A stretch of 64,000 nucleotides of DNA from contig NZ_KB899241.1 in assembly GCF_000378125.1 (NCBI RefSeq), forward strand, positions 1,091,652-1,155,651, in the 5' to 3' direction. Position 1 is the first letter of the stretch; every line of letters starts with the position of its first letter. The notes beneath the pieces were generated by a model, which was not told the DNA's origin, searched no databases, and saw only the letters and a list, made by a program, of their open reading frames with translations. This document shows positions 1 through 10,506 of the stretch, in pieces. This stretch comes from Rudaea cellulosilytica DSM 22992 (GTDB lineage: Bacteria > Pseudomonadota > Gammaproteobacteria > Xanthomonadales > Rhodanobacteraceae). The position numbers and the translations under genes were made by a program.

Positions 1-1909
<1,909 letters not shown>

Positions 1910-1917
<8 letters not shown>

Positions 1918-2989
1918 CTTTGCGCACGCGGCCCTGTTCCACGTGGAACGTGCGCTGGGCGGGAAAGCGCTCCAGCAAACTCGGAGAGATTTCCGTGCCG
2001 GTCAACAGAATCTGCGCTCCGCTTTCGATCAATGCTGCCAATGCGGCGGCCTGATGCGCGGCGTCGAGTTCGGAACAAAGATCATCGAATGCGATGATGG
2101 GATTCTCCCCGCGAGCAGACCGATATAGCGACACCTGAGCCAGCGTGCAGGCAATGGCGCAGAGTTTTTCCTGGCCACGAGACAACTGCTCATGGCTGGG
2201 AGCCTTGGCGAAAACCAGGCTCCAATCTGCGCGGTGCAAGCCCCGCGTGGTGTGGCCAAGCGCCCGGTCACGCTGCCTCACCTCCCTCAGCGCCTCGACC
2301 AACGGCGCGCTTCGATTCCATCCCGGGCGAAAACGCAGACCCGCCCCCGCCAGCTCCGGCAGGTAGTCATCGAGTAGTGGGATCAGTTGTCGCTCGAAGC
2401 GCGCGATATAGGCCTCTCGTGCCTCTGCCAGAGGTTCGGCGGCTTGTGACAACTCCTCGTCCCAGATCGACAATTCCTCTTCATCAGCAGCCTGTTTGAG
2501 CAAGGCGTTGCGCTGACGCAGCGCACGTCGATAGCGGCGCATGCGCGGGGCGAAATCCTGTTCCACGTGGAACACGCCCCAGTCAAGGAAGCGGCGGCGG
2601 CCATCGGCAGAGCCCGAAATCAGCGCGTGGCTGCCGGGTTCGAAACAGACCACTGCGCAAGCGGCGAACAAATCGGTGAGCTTCGCCGAGGCGTCGCCAT
2701 CGAGCTTTGCGATCCAGCGCGCGCCATGACGCAACAGGCCAAGCCGGTGTGTCAGCGAATCGGTCTGGATCTGCGCAAACAAGGCCAGCGGCTCGGCACC
2801 GCGACGCTGCAGATGTTCGGCCTGATAGGTGCGAAAACTGCCGCCATGCGAAAGCAGGTAGGCAGCCTCAAGAATGCTGGTCTTGCCTGCCCCGTTCGCG
2901 CCGACGAACAAATTGAGACCGGGCGCCAAATCGATTTGTTCGCCATCGATATTCCGCAGGTTCTGGATGCGCAACTCGGTCAGGTGCAT
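1910..2989 (-). CDS. recF: DNA replication and repair protein RecF
   Basis: SMC-like ATPase that loads RecA at single-strand gaps as part of RecFOR. The 359-residue protein has the expected length. It shows the Walker A motif GANGAGKT at residues 30-37, the ABC signature LSRGQEKL near 269, and Walker B IIAFDDLCSELD near 300. The protein contains the pentapeptide FHVEQ twice, and both copies are encoded by the parS-like palindrome described separately. It lies between dnaN and gyrB in the classical order. dnaN, upstream, ends in its own hairpin terminator, so recF may have a separate promoter in 2990-3094, though none is obvious. Confidence 0.97.
1935..1950. promoter_or_regulatory. parS: Candidate parS site 1 (in 3' end of recF)
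   Basis: The sequence TGTTCCACGTGGAACG contains the 14-bp perfect palindrome GTTCCACGTGGAAC (1936-1949), the parS core recognised by chromosomal ParB in pseudomonads and relatives. It differs from a perfect 16-mer only at its last base. It encodes FHVEQ near the RecF C-terminus. parB is not in this window. The location a few kb from oriC is where parS clusters normally sit. Confidence 0.7.
2559..2574. promoter_or_regulatory. parS: Candidate parS site 2 (inside recF)
   Basis: TGTTCCACGTGGAACA is a perfect 16-bp palindrome matching the parS consensus of Pseudomonas-type ParB exactly. It lies 624 bp from the first site and also encodes FHVEQ, in the conserved RecF segment around WGVFHVEQ. No other exact copy was noticed elsewhere in the window. 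Confidence 0.75.
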
Positions 2990-3030
2990 GGCGTCGAATC
3001 ATTCACCGCGGAGCAATCACGCATGGCCCG

Positions 3031-3060
3031 AAAACAAACGCGCGGCATTTCTGCCGCGCG
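3031..3060 (-). terminator. Rho-independent terminator of dnaN
   Basis: Read on the minus strand, a 9-bp perfect stem CGCGCGGCA with a GAAA tetraloop (3039-3060) is followed by TTTGTTTT. It lies 35 nt past the dnaN stop codon and before recF. Confidence 0.8.
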
Positions 3061-3094
3061 CATGACTCACTAACCGCTTCCGCGACAGGCGCAA

Positions 3095-4195
3095 TCAGAG
3101 TCGCAGCGGCATGATCACATGCCGTGCCTGTTCGCTCTCGGGCGCGCGCAGCAAGCAACTTGAGTTGCCGTCACGCAGACACATCAACACTTCTTCGCCG
3201 CCGAGCGCGTTCAGGGCATCGAGCAGGTAATTGACATTGAAGCCGACCCCGAGCTCCGCAACTCCGGTCTTCGCTTCGATCTCCTCGATGGCCTCTTCCT
3301 GCTCGGGATTGTGCGCGATGATGCGCAGCTTATTCGGGCTGACCTCAAGTTTGACGCCGCGATACTTCTCGTTGGAAAGAATTGCGGCGCGCTGCAGGGC
3401 GCCGCGCAACGCCTCTCGGGCCACGCGCACTTCCTTGTCGGCACCGATCGGCACGACAGCCTCGTAGTCCGGGAAGCGGCCATCGATCAGTTTCGAGGTG
3501 AACGTGACGTCGCCGCGTTTCACGCGCAGGTGGGCGCGGCCGAACTCGAGCTCGACTGTGCCGTCGCCGGCTTCAAACAGGCCTTGCAGTTCGAGCACAC
3601 CTTTGCGCGGAATCAGTATCTGGCGCTGCGCCGCAACTCCAGCAGTGAGAGTCGTCTCGACAACAGCGAGACGATGCCCGTCGGTAGCGACGCTGCGCAG
3701 AGCATGCTCGCGCAGATCGAGCAGCAGGCCGTTTAGGTAATAACGCACGTCCTGCTGCGCCATCGCGAACGCGGTACGATCCATCAAACCCTTCAACGTC
3801 GCTTCGGGCAGGCTGACACGCTCGACCAAGTCAATGTTCTCGATGACCGGGAATTCACTGGCCGGCAAGGTTGCGAGGGTGAACCGGCTGCGCCCAGATT
3901 TGACCTCGACGCGATCGCCATTGAGTTTGAATTCGATCTTGCTGCCGTCAGGCAAAGCGCGGCAAATATCAAACAGCTTGCGCGCCGGAATCGTGATTTC
4001 GCCCGCCTCGATCTGATCAGCCTGGGTCGTGGCGGACATTTCAACTTCGAGATCGGTGCCGGTAAAGCTCACCTGCTGTGGCGTCGCCACGACCAGAAGG
4101 TTGGCCAGAACCGGCAATGTCTGCCGCCGTTCAACGACGCCGACGACTTGCTGCAAGGGTTTGAGGAGCACTTCGCGCTGAATGGAAAACCGCAT
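3095..4195 (-). CDS. dnaN: DNA polymerase III subunit beta (sliding clamp)
   Basis: Ring-shaped processivity clamp for Pol III, dimeric, made of three repeated clamp folds. The 366-residue length is standard. The N-terminus (MRFSIQREVLLKPLQQVVGVVE) and the C-terminal VIMPLRL tail are typical. It lies between the candidate oriC and recF and is followed by a hairpin terminator. It probably shares the dnaA transcript, but the 221-bp dnaA-dnaN gap may carry its own promoter. Confidence 0.98.
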   Translation of the reverse strand: MRFSIQREVLLKPLQQVVGVVERRQTLPVLANLLVVATPQQVSFTGTDLEVEMSATTQADQIEAGEITIPARKLFDICRALPDGSKIEFKLNGDRVEVKSGRSRFTLATLPASEFPVIENIDLVERVSLPEATLKGLMDRTAFAMAQQDVRYYLNGLLLDLREHALRSVATDGHRLAVVETTLTAGVAAQRQILIPRKGVLELQGLFEAGDGTVELEFGRAHLRVKRGDVTFTSKLIDGRFPDYEAVVPIGADKEVRVAREALRGALQRAAILSNEKYRGVKLEVSPNKLRIIAHNPEQEEAIEEIEAKTGVAELGVGFNVNYLLDALNALGGEEVLMCLRDGNSSCLLRAPESEQARHVIMPLRL

Positions 4196-4365
4196 AGGTC
4201 GTCAGTCCTTCGGAGTCACTGCTTCTGGGCTGTTTGTAAAAAACGAATAAGCTAGTAGCGGTTGGTCCTGTGCATAGTGCAGAAAAGCACTAAAAGACCA
4301 AATTAATCAATTGTTTATGACAAATAAAATGTAGGGATATCTGGCCGCGGCCGTTGTGCTTTTTC

Positions 4366-4374
4366 TGTGGATAA
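4366..4374 (-). promoter_or_regulatory. DnaA box (perfect)
   Basis: Reads TGTGGATAA on the plus strand, the exact complement of the consensus TTATCCACA, inside the candidate oriC. Confidence 0.8.
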
Positions 4375-4400
4375 GTGTGTCTGCGGGAATCCGTCACAAA

Positions 4401-4409
4401 CTATCCACA
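4401..4409 (+). promoter_or_regulatory. DnaA box (one mismatch)
   Basis: CTATCCACA differs from the consensus TTATCCACA only at the first base. It lies 8 nt beyond the dnaA stop codon, in the opposite orientation to the box at 4366. Confidence 0.65.
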
Positions 4410-4416
4410 GGATATC

Positions 4417-5760
4417 CTATTCCGTAAGCACACGAAGCAGTTTTTCCCAATCCTGGCGTAATTTTCCGTCGGTCGCGCGCAGGTCGCGGATCGTGCGGCA
4501 AGCGTGCATTACGGTGGTGTGATCGCGTCCGCCGAAACCGCGTCCGATCTCGGGCAGGCTATGTTCGGTGAGCTCTTTTGCCAACGCCATCGCGAGCTGA
4601 CGCGGCCTTGCCAGCGAACGGCTGCGGTTCATCGACAAGAAGTCGGATAGGCGCAGTTGGTAGTAGTCGGCGACGGTCTTCTGGATATTCGAGATCGTGA
4701 TCGCCTGCGCGTGCACAGTCAAAAGATCGCGCAGCGTTTCCAGCGCGAACTCGGTGTTGATCGTGCTGCCGAGGAAGTTCGCGCGTGCGACGAGCGTATT
4801 GAGTGCGCCTTCGAGATCACGCACGTTCGAGCGCATGCGCTTGGCCATGAGTTGCGCCACCTCGATTGGCAGCTCCACGCCCTTGGCCTGTGCCTTGGCC
4901 AGCACGATCGCTGCGCGCGTTTCGAAGTCGGGTGGCTCGATGGCGACGCTCAGGCCCCAACCGAGGCGCGATTTCAGGCGCGGCTCAAGGTTGTCGACCT
5001 CCTTCGGATAGCGATCGCAAGTCATGATCAGCTGCTGCTTGCTCTCGACCAGCGCGTTGAACGTGTGGAAGAACTCCTCCTGGGTCGTATCTTTGCCGGC
5101 AAAGAACTGGATGTCATCGATCAGGAGCGCGTCGACCGCGCGGAAGCGGCGCTTGAAATCGTCCATGCTCTTGGTGCGCAGCGCCTGGATCATTTCGGTG
5201 ACGAATTGCTCCGAGCGCAGATACATCACCTTGGTCGCCGGATTGAGCGTGCGCATCAGGTTGCCGGCAGCATGCATCAAGTGGGTTTTGCCCAGACCGG
5301 TGCCGCCATAGAGCAGCAGCGGGTTGTAGGCGCGACCTGGGTTATTCGCGACCTGCATCGCCGCTGCTTTGCCGAGCTGGTTCGACTTGCCTTCGACGAA
5401 AAGATCGAAGGTGTAATTGGGGTCGAGGTTGGATTCGAACGAATCCGATTCGTTCCCGCCCCTGCCGACGCGTGCCGAAGCGCCGTTGTGTGCAGGCTTG
5501 CGTGGGTTCGCGGTCGGCCGGTTGAGCGTGCCGACATCGAAACGTAACGTGACCGGCGCGCCATTCAAGTGCTGCAATACCGCGGCAATGCGCGGCTGGA
5601 AACGCTCGCGCACCACATCCAGGGTGTAGGCGTTCGGCGCAAGCACGCGCAAACCCTCGGCATCTTCGGTTGCCTGCAAGGGGGCAAGCCAGGTATGCAG
5701 GTCTTCGACGCTGAATTCGGCTTCAAGGCGTTCCAGGCAGCGGCGCCACAGGTCAGTCAT
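4417..5760 (-). CDS. dnaA: Chromosomal replication initiator protein DnaA
   Basis: AAA+ initiator that binds DnaA boxes and melts oriC. From the ATG at 5758-5760 it has 447 residues and begins [16 protein letters not shown], the normal domain I start. A longer reading from TTG at 5790 would add ten unconserved residues and is not preferred. The order is domain I, a short linker, then AAA+ with Walker A GGTGLGKT and Walker [10 protein letters not shown]. Domain IV carries the DnaA signature FGGRDHTTV. It is divergent from rpmH and adjacent to the candidate oriC. Confidence 0.98.
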   Translation of the reverse strand: MTDLWRRCLERLEAEFSVEDLHTWLAPLQATEDAEGLRVLAPNAYTLDVVRERFQPRIAAVLQHLNGAPVTLRFDVGTLNRPTANPRKPAHNGASARVGRGGNESDSFESNLDPNYTFDLFVEGKSNQLGKAAAMQVANNPGRAYNPLLLYGGTGLGKTHLMHAAGNLMRTLNPATKVMYLRSEQFVTEMIQALRTKSMDDFKRRFRAVDALLIDDIQFFAGKDTTQEEFFHTFNALVESKQQLIMTCDRYPKEVDNLEPRLKSRLGWGLSVAIEPPDFETRAAIVLAKAQAKGVELPIEVAQLMAKRMRSNVRDLEGALNTLVARANFLGSTINTEFALETLRDLLTVHAQAITISNIQKTVADYYQLRLSDFLSMNRSRSLARPRQLAMALAKELTEHSLPEIGRGFGGRDHTTVMHACRTIRDLRATDGKLRQDWEKLLRVLTE

Positions 5761-5856
5761 GCTTTGAGAAATTCCACGGATGGCGCCCAAGCGGTTCTCA
5801 CTCGAACGGCCCGGCAGTCTACGCCCGCATGCTATCTGACGCCAAGCTCAAGCGAC

Positions 5857-5886
5857 TTGACCTTAGCGGAACCTGAGGGTTAAAAT
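5857..5886 (+). promoter_or_regulatory. Sigma-70 promoter of rpmH-rnpA
   Basis: TTGACC (5857-5862) and TAAAAT (5881-5886) are separated by 18 bp, close to the sigma-70 consensus, and lie 35 nt upstream of the rpmH start codon. This is the position of the strong rpmH promoter in many gammaproteobacteria. Confidence 0.7.
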
Positions 5887-5920
5887 TCCGCTTCTTTGTC
5901 CCTACAGTTTCGATAACGCC

Positions 5921-6061
5921 ATGGCCACCAAGCGTACGTTCCAGCCCGGCAACCTCAAGCACGCCCGCACTCACGGCTTCCGTGCGCGCATGAAGACGCG
6001 CGGCGGTCGCGCCGTCCTCAACGCGCGTCGTGCCAAGGGCCGCAAGCGCCTGATCCCGTAG
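5921..6061 (+). CDS. rpmH: 50S ribosomal protein L34
   Basis: Small basic protein of the large ribosomal subunit. Direct translation gives 46 residues beginning [20 protein letters not shown] and ending [10 protein letters not shown], the full L34 family sequence. It is preceded by a good sigma-70 promoter and followed 40 nt later by rnpA, the universal rpmH-rnpA pairing. It is divergent from dnaA. Confidence 0.98.
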   Translation: MATKRTFQPGNLKHARTHGFRARMKTRGGRAVLNARRAKGRKRLIP

Positions 6062-6101
6062 TCGCGGTTCGCCCCGCGCGAACCCGGCTTCATCCTGCGC
6101 G

Positions 6102-6554
6102 ATGAGCGATTCATCGCCAAGCCTTGCCTTCCCGCGCGCCGCACGTCTGCTGCGGCCCGCCGACTTCAGCGCGCTGCGTGGTTCGAGCAAGCGCATCTCC
6201 CTGAAGCACTTCCAGTGCGAATACCGGCTCAATGCAGGCGCGACCGCGCGCCTCGGCATGGCCGTGTCGCGCCGTGTCTCCAAGCTAGCCGTCGTGCGCA
6301 ACCGCATTCGCCGGCAGATCCGCGAAAGTTTCCGTTTGCATCGCCCGGGCTTGCCGGCCTGTGATGCGCTGGTGATCGCGCGCAGCTCGACTGCCTTGCT
6401 TGACAACGTCGTTTTGCGCGCGGAACTCGAACAGCTCTGGCGCAAGCTCATCGCACGGATCGCGGACGAACCCGCGCGCGCCGCCGAAGCTTCGCCCACG
6501 CCGGAATTGTTGAACGCGGTCGAGGCTCCCGGCACAATGCGCGACCACGTTTGA
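6102..6554 (+). CDS. rnpA: Ribonuclease P protein component
   Basis: Protein cofactor of RNase P, which removes 5' leaders from tRNA precursors. The 150-residue product has the basic RNR signature (VVRNRIRRQIRESFR, residues 64-78) and the N-terminal L-R-x-A-DF motif that contacts the pre-tRNA leader. A C-terminal extension of about 25 residues after the conserved core is poorly conserved in the family. It lies in the rpmH operon. The yidD gene that often follows rnpA is absent: only 88 nt separate rnpA from yidC. Confidence 0.96.
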   Translation: MSDSSPSLAFPRAARLLRPADFSALRGSSKRISLKHFQCEYRLNAGATARLGMAVSRRVSKLAVVRNRIRRQIRESFRLHRPGLPACDALVIARSSTALLDNVVLRAELEQLWRKLIARIADEPARAAEASPTPELLNAVEAPGTMRDHV

Positions 6555-6642
6555 TCGACGTATCTGCAATCATCGCGCCTTGAATCGCCGCAGTTGCGGC
6601 CGCATCGCTGCCACGCGCGTCCCCTTTTCCTCCGAGTCATCC

Positions 6643-8337
6643 ATGTCCAGCACCCGCTCGTTTCTGCTGCTCGCCCTGCTCGCCATCAGCTACATGCTCT
6701 ACTCCGCCTGGGAGCAGGACTACGGCCTGAAACCCGCGGCGCCGACTCCGGCCGCTGCTACCGGCAGCAGCGCAACTCCGGCGACAGCCGCCGCCGGCAA
6801 CGACGTTCCAGCCGCCGCGACTCCGGCGAATGCGGTGTCCACGCCATCCGCTGCAGACGCAGGCAAGGAACCCGCGGTGCAGACGATCAGCGTGGCGACC
6901 GACGTGCTGCACGTCGAGATCAGCACGCTCGGCGGCAGCGTCGTGCGCGCCGACCTGCTCGCCTATCCGATCGATCCCAAGGACAAGACCAAGCCGGTGC
7001 GCTTGCTCGATGACGGCAACGCCCACTACTTCGTCGCCCAGACCGGCCTCGTCAGCAGCAGCGGCGCCGCGCCGAGTCACAAGACGCCGTTCAACGCCGA
7101 GAAGACGAACTACGACCTGGCGGCAGGAACCGACAAGATCGAAGTGCCACTGACCTGGACCGATGCGTCGGGGATCAGCGTGCGCAAGGTCTTCGTCTTT
7201 ACGCGCGGCAGCTATCTGATCGAAACGCGCGAAGAAGTCGCGAATACGGGCACCGCGGCATGGACCGGCAATGAATACCGCCAGCTGCAGCGCACCGCGC
7301 CTCCGGCACAGAGCGGCGGCTTGTTCTCGGTCTACAACTCCGAGGCCTATGCCTTCGTTGGCGCTGCGTGGTACGCGCAGGGCAAGTTCAACAAGCTCGC
7401 GTTCGCGAAGTTCTCCGAGTCACCGCTCAACAATACCGAAGTGAGCGGAGGCTGGGTCGCGTTGCTGCAGCATTACTTCTTCGCAGCTTTCATTCCGACT
7501 ACCGGCGAAGCCGACCAGTATTCGACCAGCGTGCTGCAGGACCATTATCTGATCCGCGCGTTGTCGCCCGCGCTCACGGTCGCGCCGAACGCGACCGGCA
7601 CGTTCGCAACGCGCCTCTACGTCGGTCCGAAGCTGCAGAGCGAACTGGCCAACGTCGCGCCCGGCCTCGAATTGACCGCTGACTACGGCATCCTCACCTT
7701 CATCGCCCAGCCGATGCACTGGGTTCTCGTCCAGTTGCACAAGCTCACCGGCAACTGGGGCGTCGCGATCATCCTGCTCGTGCTGCTGCTCAAGCTCGCG
7801 CTGTACAAGCCGTCCGAGGCGCAGTACCGCTCGATGGCCAAGATGAAGCAATTCCAGCCGCGCCTGGAGGCGCTCAAGGAGCGCTACGGCGACGACAAGC
7901 AGAAGCTCAACGCGGCGACGATGGAGCTGTACAAAAAGGAAAAGATCAACCCACTCGGCGGCTGCCTGCCGATCCTGATCCAGATGCCGATCTTCTTTGC
8001 CCTGCTCTGGGTGCTGCAGGAAAGCGTCGAGTTGCGCCAGGCGCCGTTCTTCGGCTGGATCCAGAACCTGTCGGCGCCCGATCCGCTGTTCATCCTGCCG
8101 ATCTTGAACGGTGTCGCCATGCTCGCCACGCAGTGGCTGTCGCCCGCGTCGCCCGGGATGGATCCGATGCAGCAGCGCATGATGAAGTTCATGCCGCTGA
8201 TCTTCGCGGTGATGTTCGCGTTCGCTCCCGCCGGTCTGACCCTGTACTGGACGGTCAACGGCTGGCTGTCGCTGCTGCAGCAGTGGATCATCACCAAGCG
8301 CGTCGGCGCGGCGACGACGGCGCCCGCCAAGGCGTGA
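6643..8337 (+). CDS. yidC: Membrane protein insertase YidC
   Basis: Inner-membrane insertase that works alone or with SecYEG. From ATG 6643 (MSSTRSFLLLALLAISYM) it has 564 residues; an in-frame TTG at 6580 would add 21 unsupported residues. It has an N-terminal transmembrane anchor, an Ala/Thr-rich linker and a large periplasmic domain. The C-terminal five-helix core contains the conserved LYKPSEAQYRSM arginine region and GGCLPILIQMPIFFALLWVL. Its stop codon is one base from the mnmE start, which indicates one transcript. Confidence 0.97.
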   Translation: MSSTRSFLLLALLAISYMLYSAWEQDYGLKPAAPTPAAATGSSATPATAAAGNDVPAAATPANAVSTPSAADAGKEPAVQTISVATDVLHVEISTLGGSVVRADLLAYPIDPKDKTKPVRLLDDGNAHYFVAQTGLVSSSGAAPSHKTPFNAEKTNYDLAAGTDKIEVPLTWTDASGISVRKVFVFTRGSYLIETREEVANTGTAAWTGNEYRQLQRTAPPAQSGGLFSVYNSEAYAFVGAAWYAQGKFNKLAFAKFSESPLNNTEVSGGWVALLQHYFFAAFIPTTGEADQYSTSVLQDHYLIRALSPALTVAPNATGTFATRLYVGPKLQSELANVAPGLELTADYGILTFIAQPMHWVLVQLHKLTGNWGVAIILLVLLLKLALYKPSEAQYRSMAKMKQFQPRLEALKERYGDDKQKLNAATMELYKKEKINPLGGCLPILIQMPIFFALLWVLQESVELRQAPFFGWIQNLSAPDPLFILPILNGVAMLATQWLSPASPGMDPMQQRMMKFMPLIFAVMFAFAPAGLTLYWTVNGWLSLLQQWIITKRVGAATTAPAKA

Positions 8338-8338
8338 G

Positions 8339-9709
8339 ATGACGCGCGTCCGCGCCGGTGAAGTGGACGCGACCGATACCATCGCGGCGATTGCCACGGC
8401 CGCCGGTGCGGGCGGCGTCGGCATCGTGCGCATCAGCGGGCCGCGCAGCCGCGAGATCGCGCATGCGCTGATCGGAAAATATCCACAAGCGCGCAAAGTA
8501 CACGTTGCAACGGTTCGTGATGCCAACGGCGAGGTGCTGGACCGCAGCATCGCCCTCTACTTCGGCGCACCGAAGTCCTATACCGGCGAAGACGTGCTCG
8601 AACTGCAGGTTCACGGCAGTCCGGTCGTGCTCGACTTGATCCTGCGCCGAGTGATTGCGCTCGGCGCCCGTCTTGCTCGACCCGGCGAATTTTCCGAGCG
8701 TGCCTACCTCAACGGCAAGCTCGATCTCGCCCAGGCCGAGGCCGTCGCCGATCTGATCGCGAGCGGCTCGGAATCGGCCGCACGCGCAGCGATGCGCAGC
8801 TTGGAAGGCGATTTCTCGCGCGCCGTGCAGGAATTGTTCGAGGCACTCGTGCACCTGCGTGCGTGGCTCGAGGCAGCGCTTGATTTTCCCGAAGAGGAAA
8901 TCGATTTCCTCAGCGCACCACAGCTGCACGATCAGCTTGCAGCGTTGCGAGCGGGAATCGCCGACCTGCTGCAAGCGGCACGCCGCGGCGTCGTCCTGCG
9001 TGATGGCCTGCACGTCGTCATCGTTGGCCGGCCGAACGCGGGCAAGTCGAGTTTGCTCAACGCGCTTGCGCAGAGCGAACGCGCGATCGTCACGCCTATC
9101 GCCGGCACTACGCGCGACGTGTTGCGCGAAAGTGTGGCCCTCGACGGCATCGGCCTGACCTTGGTCGACACGGCCGGCCTGCGCGAGTCGCACGACCTCG
9201 TCGAGGCCGAAGGCATCCGCCGAGCGCGCGCGGAACTCGCGCGCGCTGATGTCGCCATTCTTGTCACCGATGACGAGCATGCGGACATCGACCATGAATT
9301 GTTGAGCGAATGCAATGCTGGCGCCGTGCGCCTAGCCGTGCACAACAAGATCGACCTCTCCGGTAACTCACCGAGCCGCCGGGTCGACGCTCATGGCGAA
9401 ACGCGAATCGCCCTATCGGCGCACACCGGCGCAGGTCTCGACTTGCTGCGCGCGGAACTCGCCCGTCTCGCAGGTCGCGGTGACGGCACACATGGCGCAT
9501 TCAGCGCGCGCCGTCGACACGTCGACGCGCTGGCGCATGTCGCCAACCACCTCGAGCGCGCCGAAACGCATCTGAATATTGGGCGCGCTGGCGAACTCGC
9601 TGCGGAGGAATTGCGGCAGGCGCAGCGTGCACTCGGCGAGATTACCGGCGAATATTCGAGCGACGACCTGCTCGGTGCGATCTTCTCGGCCTTCTGCATC
9701 GGCAAGTGA
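8339..9709 (+). CDS. mnmE: tRNA modification GTPase MnmE (TrmE)
   Basis: GTPase that, with MnmG, makes the cmnm5U modification at the wobble uridine of some tRNAs. Its 456 residues comprise an N-terminal folate-binding domain and a G domain inserted in the helical domain, with the P-loop GRPNAGKSS at about 230 and DTAG at about 278. The family-defining C-terminus is CIGK. It follows yidC almost directly, as usual. The partner mnmG is not in this window. Confidence 0.97.
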   Translation: MTRVRAGEVDATDTIAAIATAAGAGGVGIVRISGPRSREIAHALIGKYPQARKVHVATVRDANGEVLDRSIALYFGAPKSYTGEDVLELQVHGSPVVLDLILRRVIALGARLARPGEFSERAYLNGKLDLAQAEAVADLIASGSESAARAAMRSLEGDFSRAVQELFEALVHLRAWLEAALDFPEEEIDFLSAPQLHDQLAALRAGIADLLQAARRGVVLRDGLHVVIVGRPNAGKSSLLNALAQSERAIVTPIAGTTRDVLRESVALDGIGLTLVDTAGLRESHDLVEAEGIRRARAELARADVAILVTDDEHADIDHELLSECNAGAVRLAVHNKIDLSGNSPSRRVDAHGETRIALSAHTGAGLDLLRAELARLAGRGDGTHGAFSARRRHVDALAHVANHLERAETHLNIGRAGELAAEELRQAQRALGEITGEYSSDDLLGAIFSAFCIGK

Positions 9710-9728
9710 CGCAAGCACATCGCGTATC

Positions 9729-10484
9729 ATGACGAAAAAGTATATTTTTTTTATCGCCTTTCTTCTTTTCCTGCATGCCCCGCTCGCGCGCGCCGAGCAT
9801 GCCGATCGGAGCCCGACGCAGCAGGACCTCGTCGAACGGCTCGAGGCGGACGAGAAGCGCCTCGCCGACTGGCCCGACCTCGCACGCTATCGCGACGACA
9901 ATGCCCGGCTCGGCACACCCAAGCCCGGCGAGGCCCGCGTGGTCTTCCTTGGCGATTCGATCACCGATAGTTGGGGCCGTGATGCGGGCGAATTCTTTCC
10001 GGGCAAGCCCTACGTCAACCGCGGCATCAGCGGTCAGACCACGCCACAGATGCTGCTCCGTTTCCGCGCCGACGTGATCGCGCTCAAGCCGCGCGTCGTC
10101 GTCATCCTCGCCGGCACGAACGACATCGCCGGCAACACCGGGCCGAGCACGCCGCGGATGATCGAGGACAACCTCACCTCGATGGCCGAGTTGGCTCGTG
10201 CCAATGGCATCAAGGTCGTGTTCGCCTCGATCCTGCCGGCGATCGACTATCCATGGCGTCCCGGTATGCGGCCGCCCGATACGATCCGCGAACTGAATGC
10301 CTGGCTCAAAGCGTATTGCGTCCGCGCAGGCTTGGTCTACCTCGACTACTACGCTGCGCTGGTCGCGACCGATGGTGGCTTGCGTGCCGGGCTGAGTGCG
10401 GACGGTGTGCATCCGAACGCCGCGGCCTATGCAGTCATGGCACCGCTTGCGCAGAAGGCGATCGAGCAGGCGCTGCGGCATTGA
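9729..10484 (+). CDS. Secreted SGNH/GDSL-family hydrolase
   Basis: Probable lipase, esterase or acetylhydrolase exported by Sec. The start chosen at 9729 gives a clear signal peptide (MTKKYIFFIAFLLFLHAPLARA); the frame stays open further upstream but overlaps mnmE. All SGNH blocks are present: GDSITDSW near residue 75 (nucleophile Ser), the Gly block GISGQTTP, GTNDI near 127, and DGVHPN near 224 with the catalytic Asp and His. Mature length is about 230 residues. It resembles the single-domain secreted GDSL enzymes common in this order. Substrate is unknown. Confidence 0.88.
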   Translation: MTKKYIFFIAFLLFLHAPLARAEHADRSPTQQDLVERLEADEKRLADWPDLARYRDDNARLGTPKPGEARVVFLGDSITDSWGRDAGEFFPGKPYVNRGISGQTTPQMLLRFRADVIALKPRVVVILAGTNDIAGNTGPSTPRMIEDNLTSMAELARANGIKVVFASILPAIDYPWRPGMRPPDTIRELNAWLKAYCVRAGLVYLDYYAALVATDGGLRAGLSADGVHPNAAAYAVMAPLAQKAIEQALRH

Positions 10485-10506
10485 CCATTCTTTTCAGGAA
10501 GGTGAC

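Larger units (their letters stand above)
4196..4416. other. oriC: Candidate chromosomal origin (oriC), dnaA-dnaN intergenic region
   Basis: This 221-bp gap is much more AT-rich than the surrounding DNA, especially about 4285-4340, which would serve as the unwinding element. It has a perfect DnaA box on the minus strand (4366-4374), a one-mismatch box (4401-4409) and a weaker two-mismatch box (TGTGCATAG, 4269-4277). Two GGATAT/ATATCC segments flank the strong boxes. The dnaA-dnaN gap is the usual origin location in Xanthomonadales, and the rpmH-dnaA gap has no comparable boxes. The call is by context and motifs; there are fewer boxes than in E. coli oriC. Confidence 0.7.

Noticed and set aside
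5761-5790. Longer DnaA start at TTG 5790
   Set aside because: The ten extra residues are not conserved, and ATG 5760 matches the normal domain I start.
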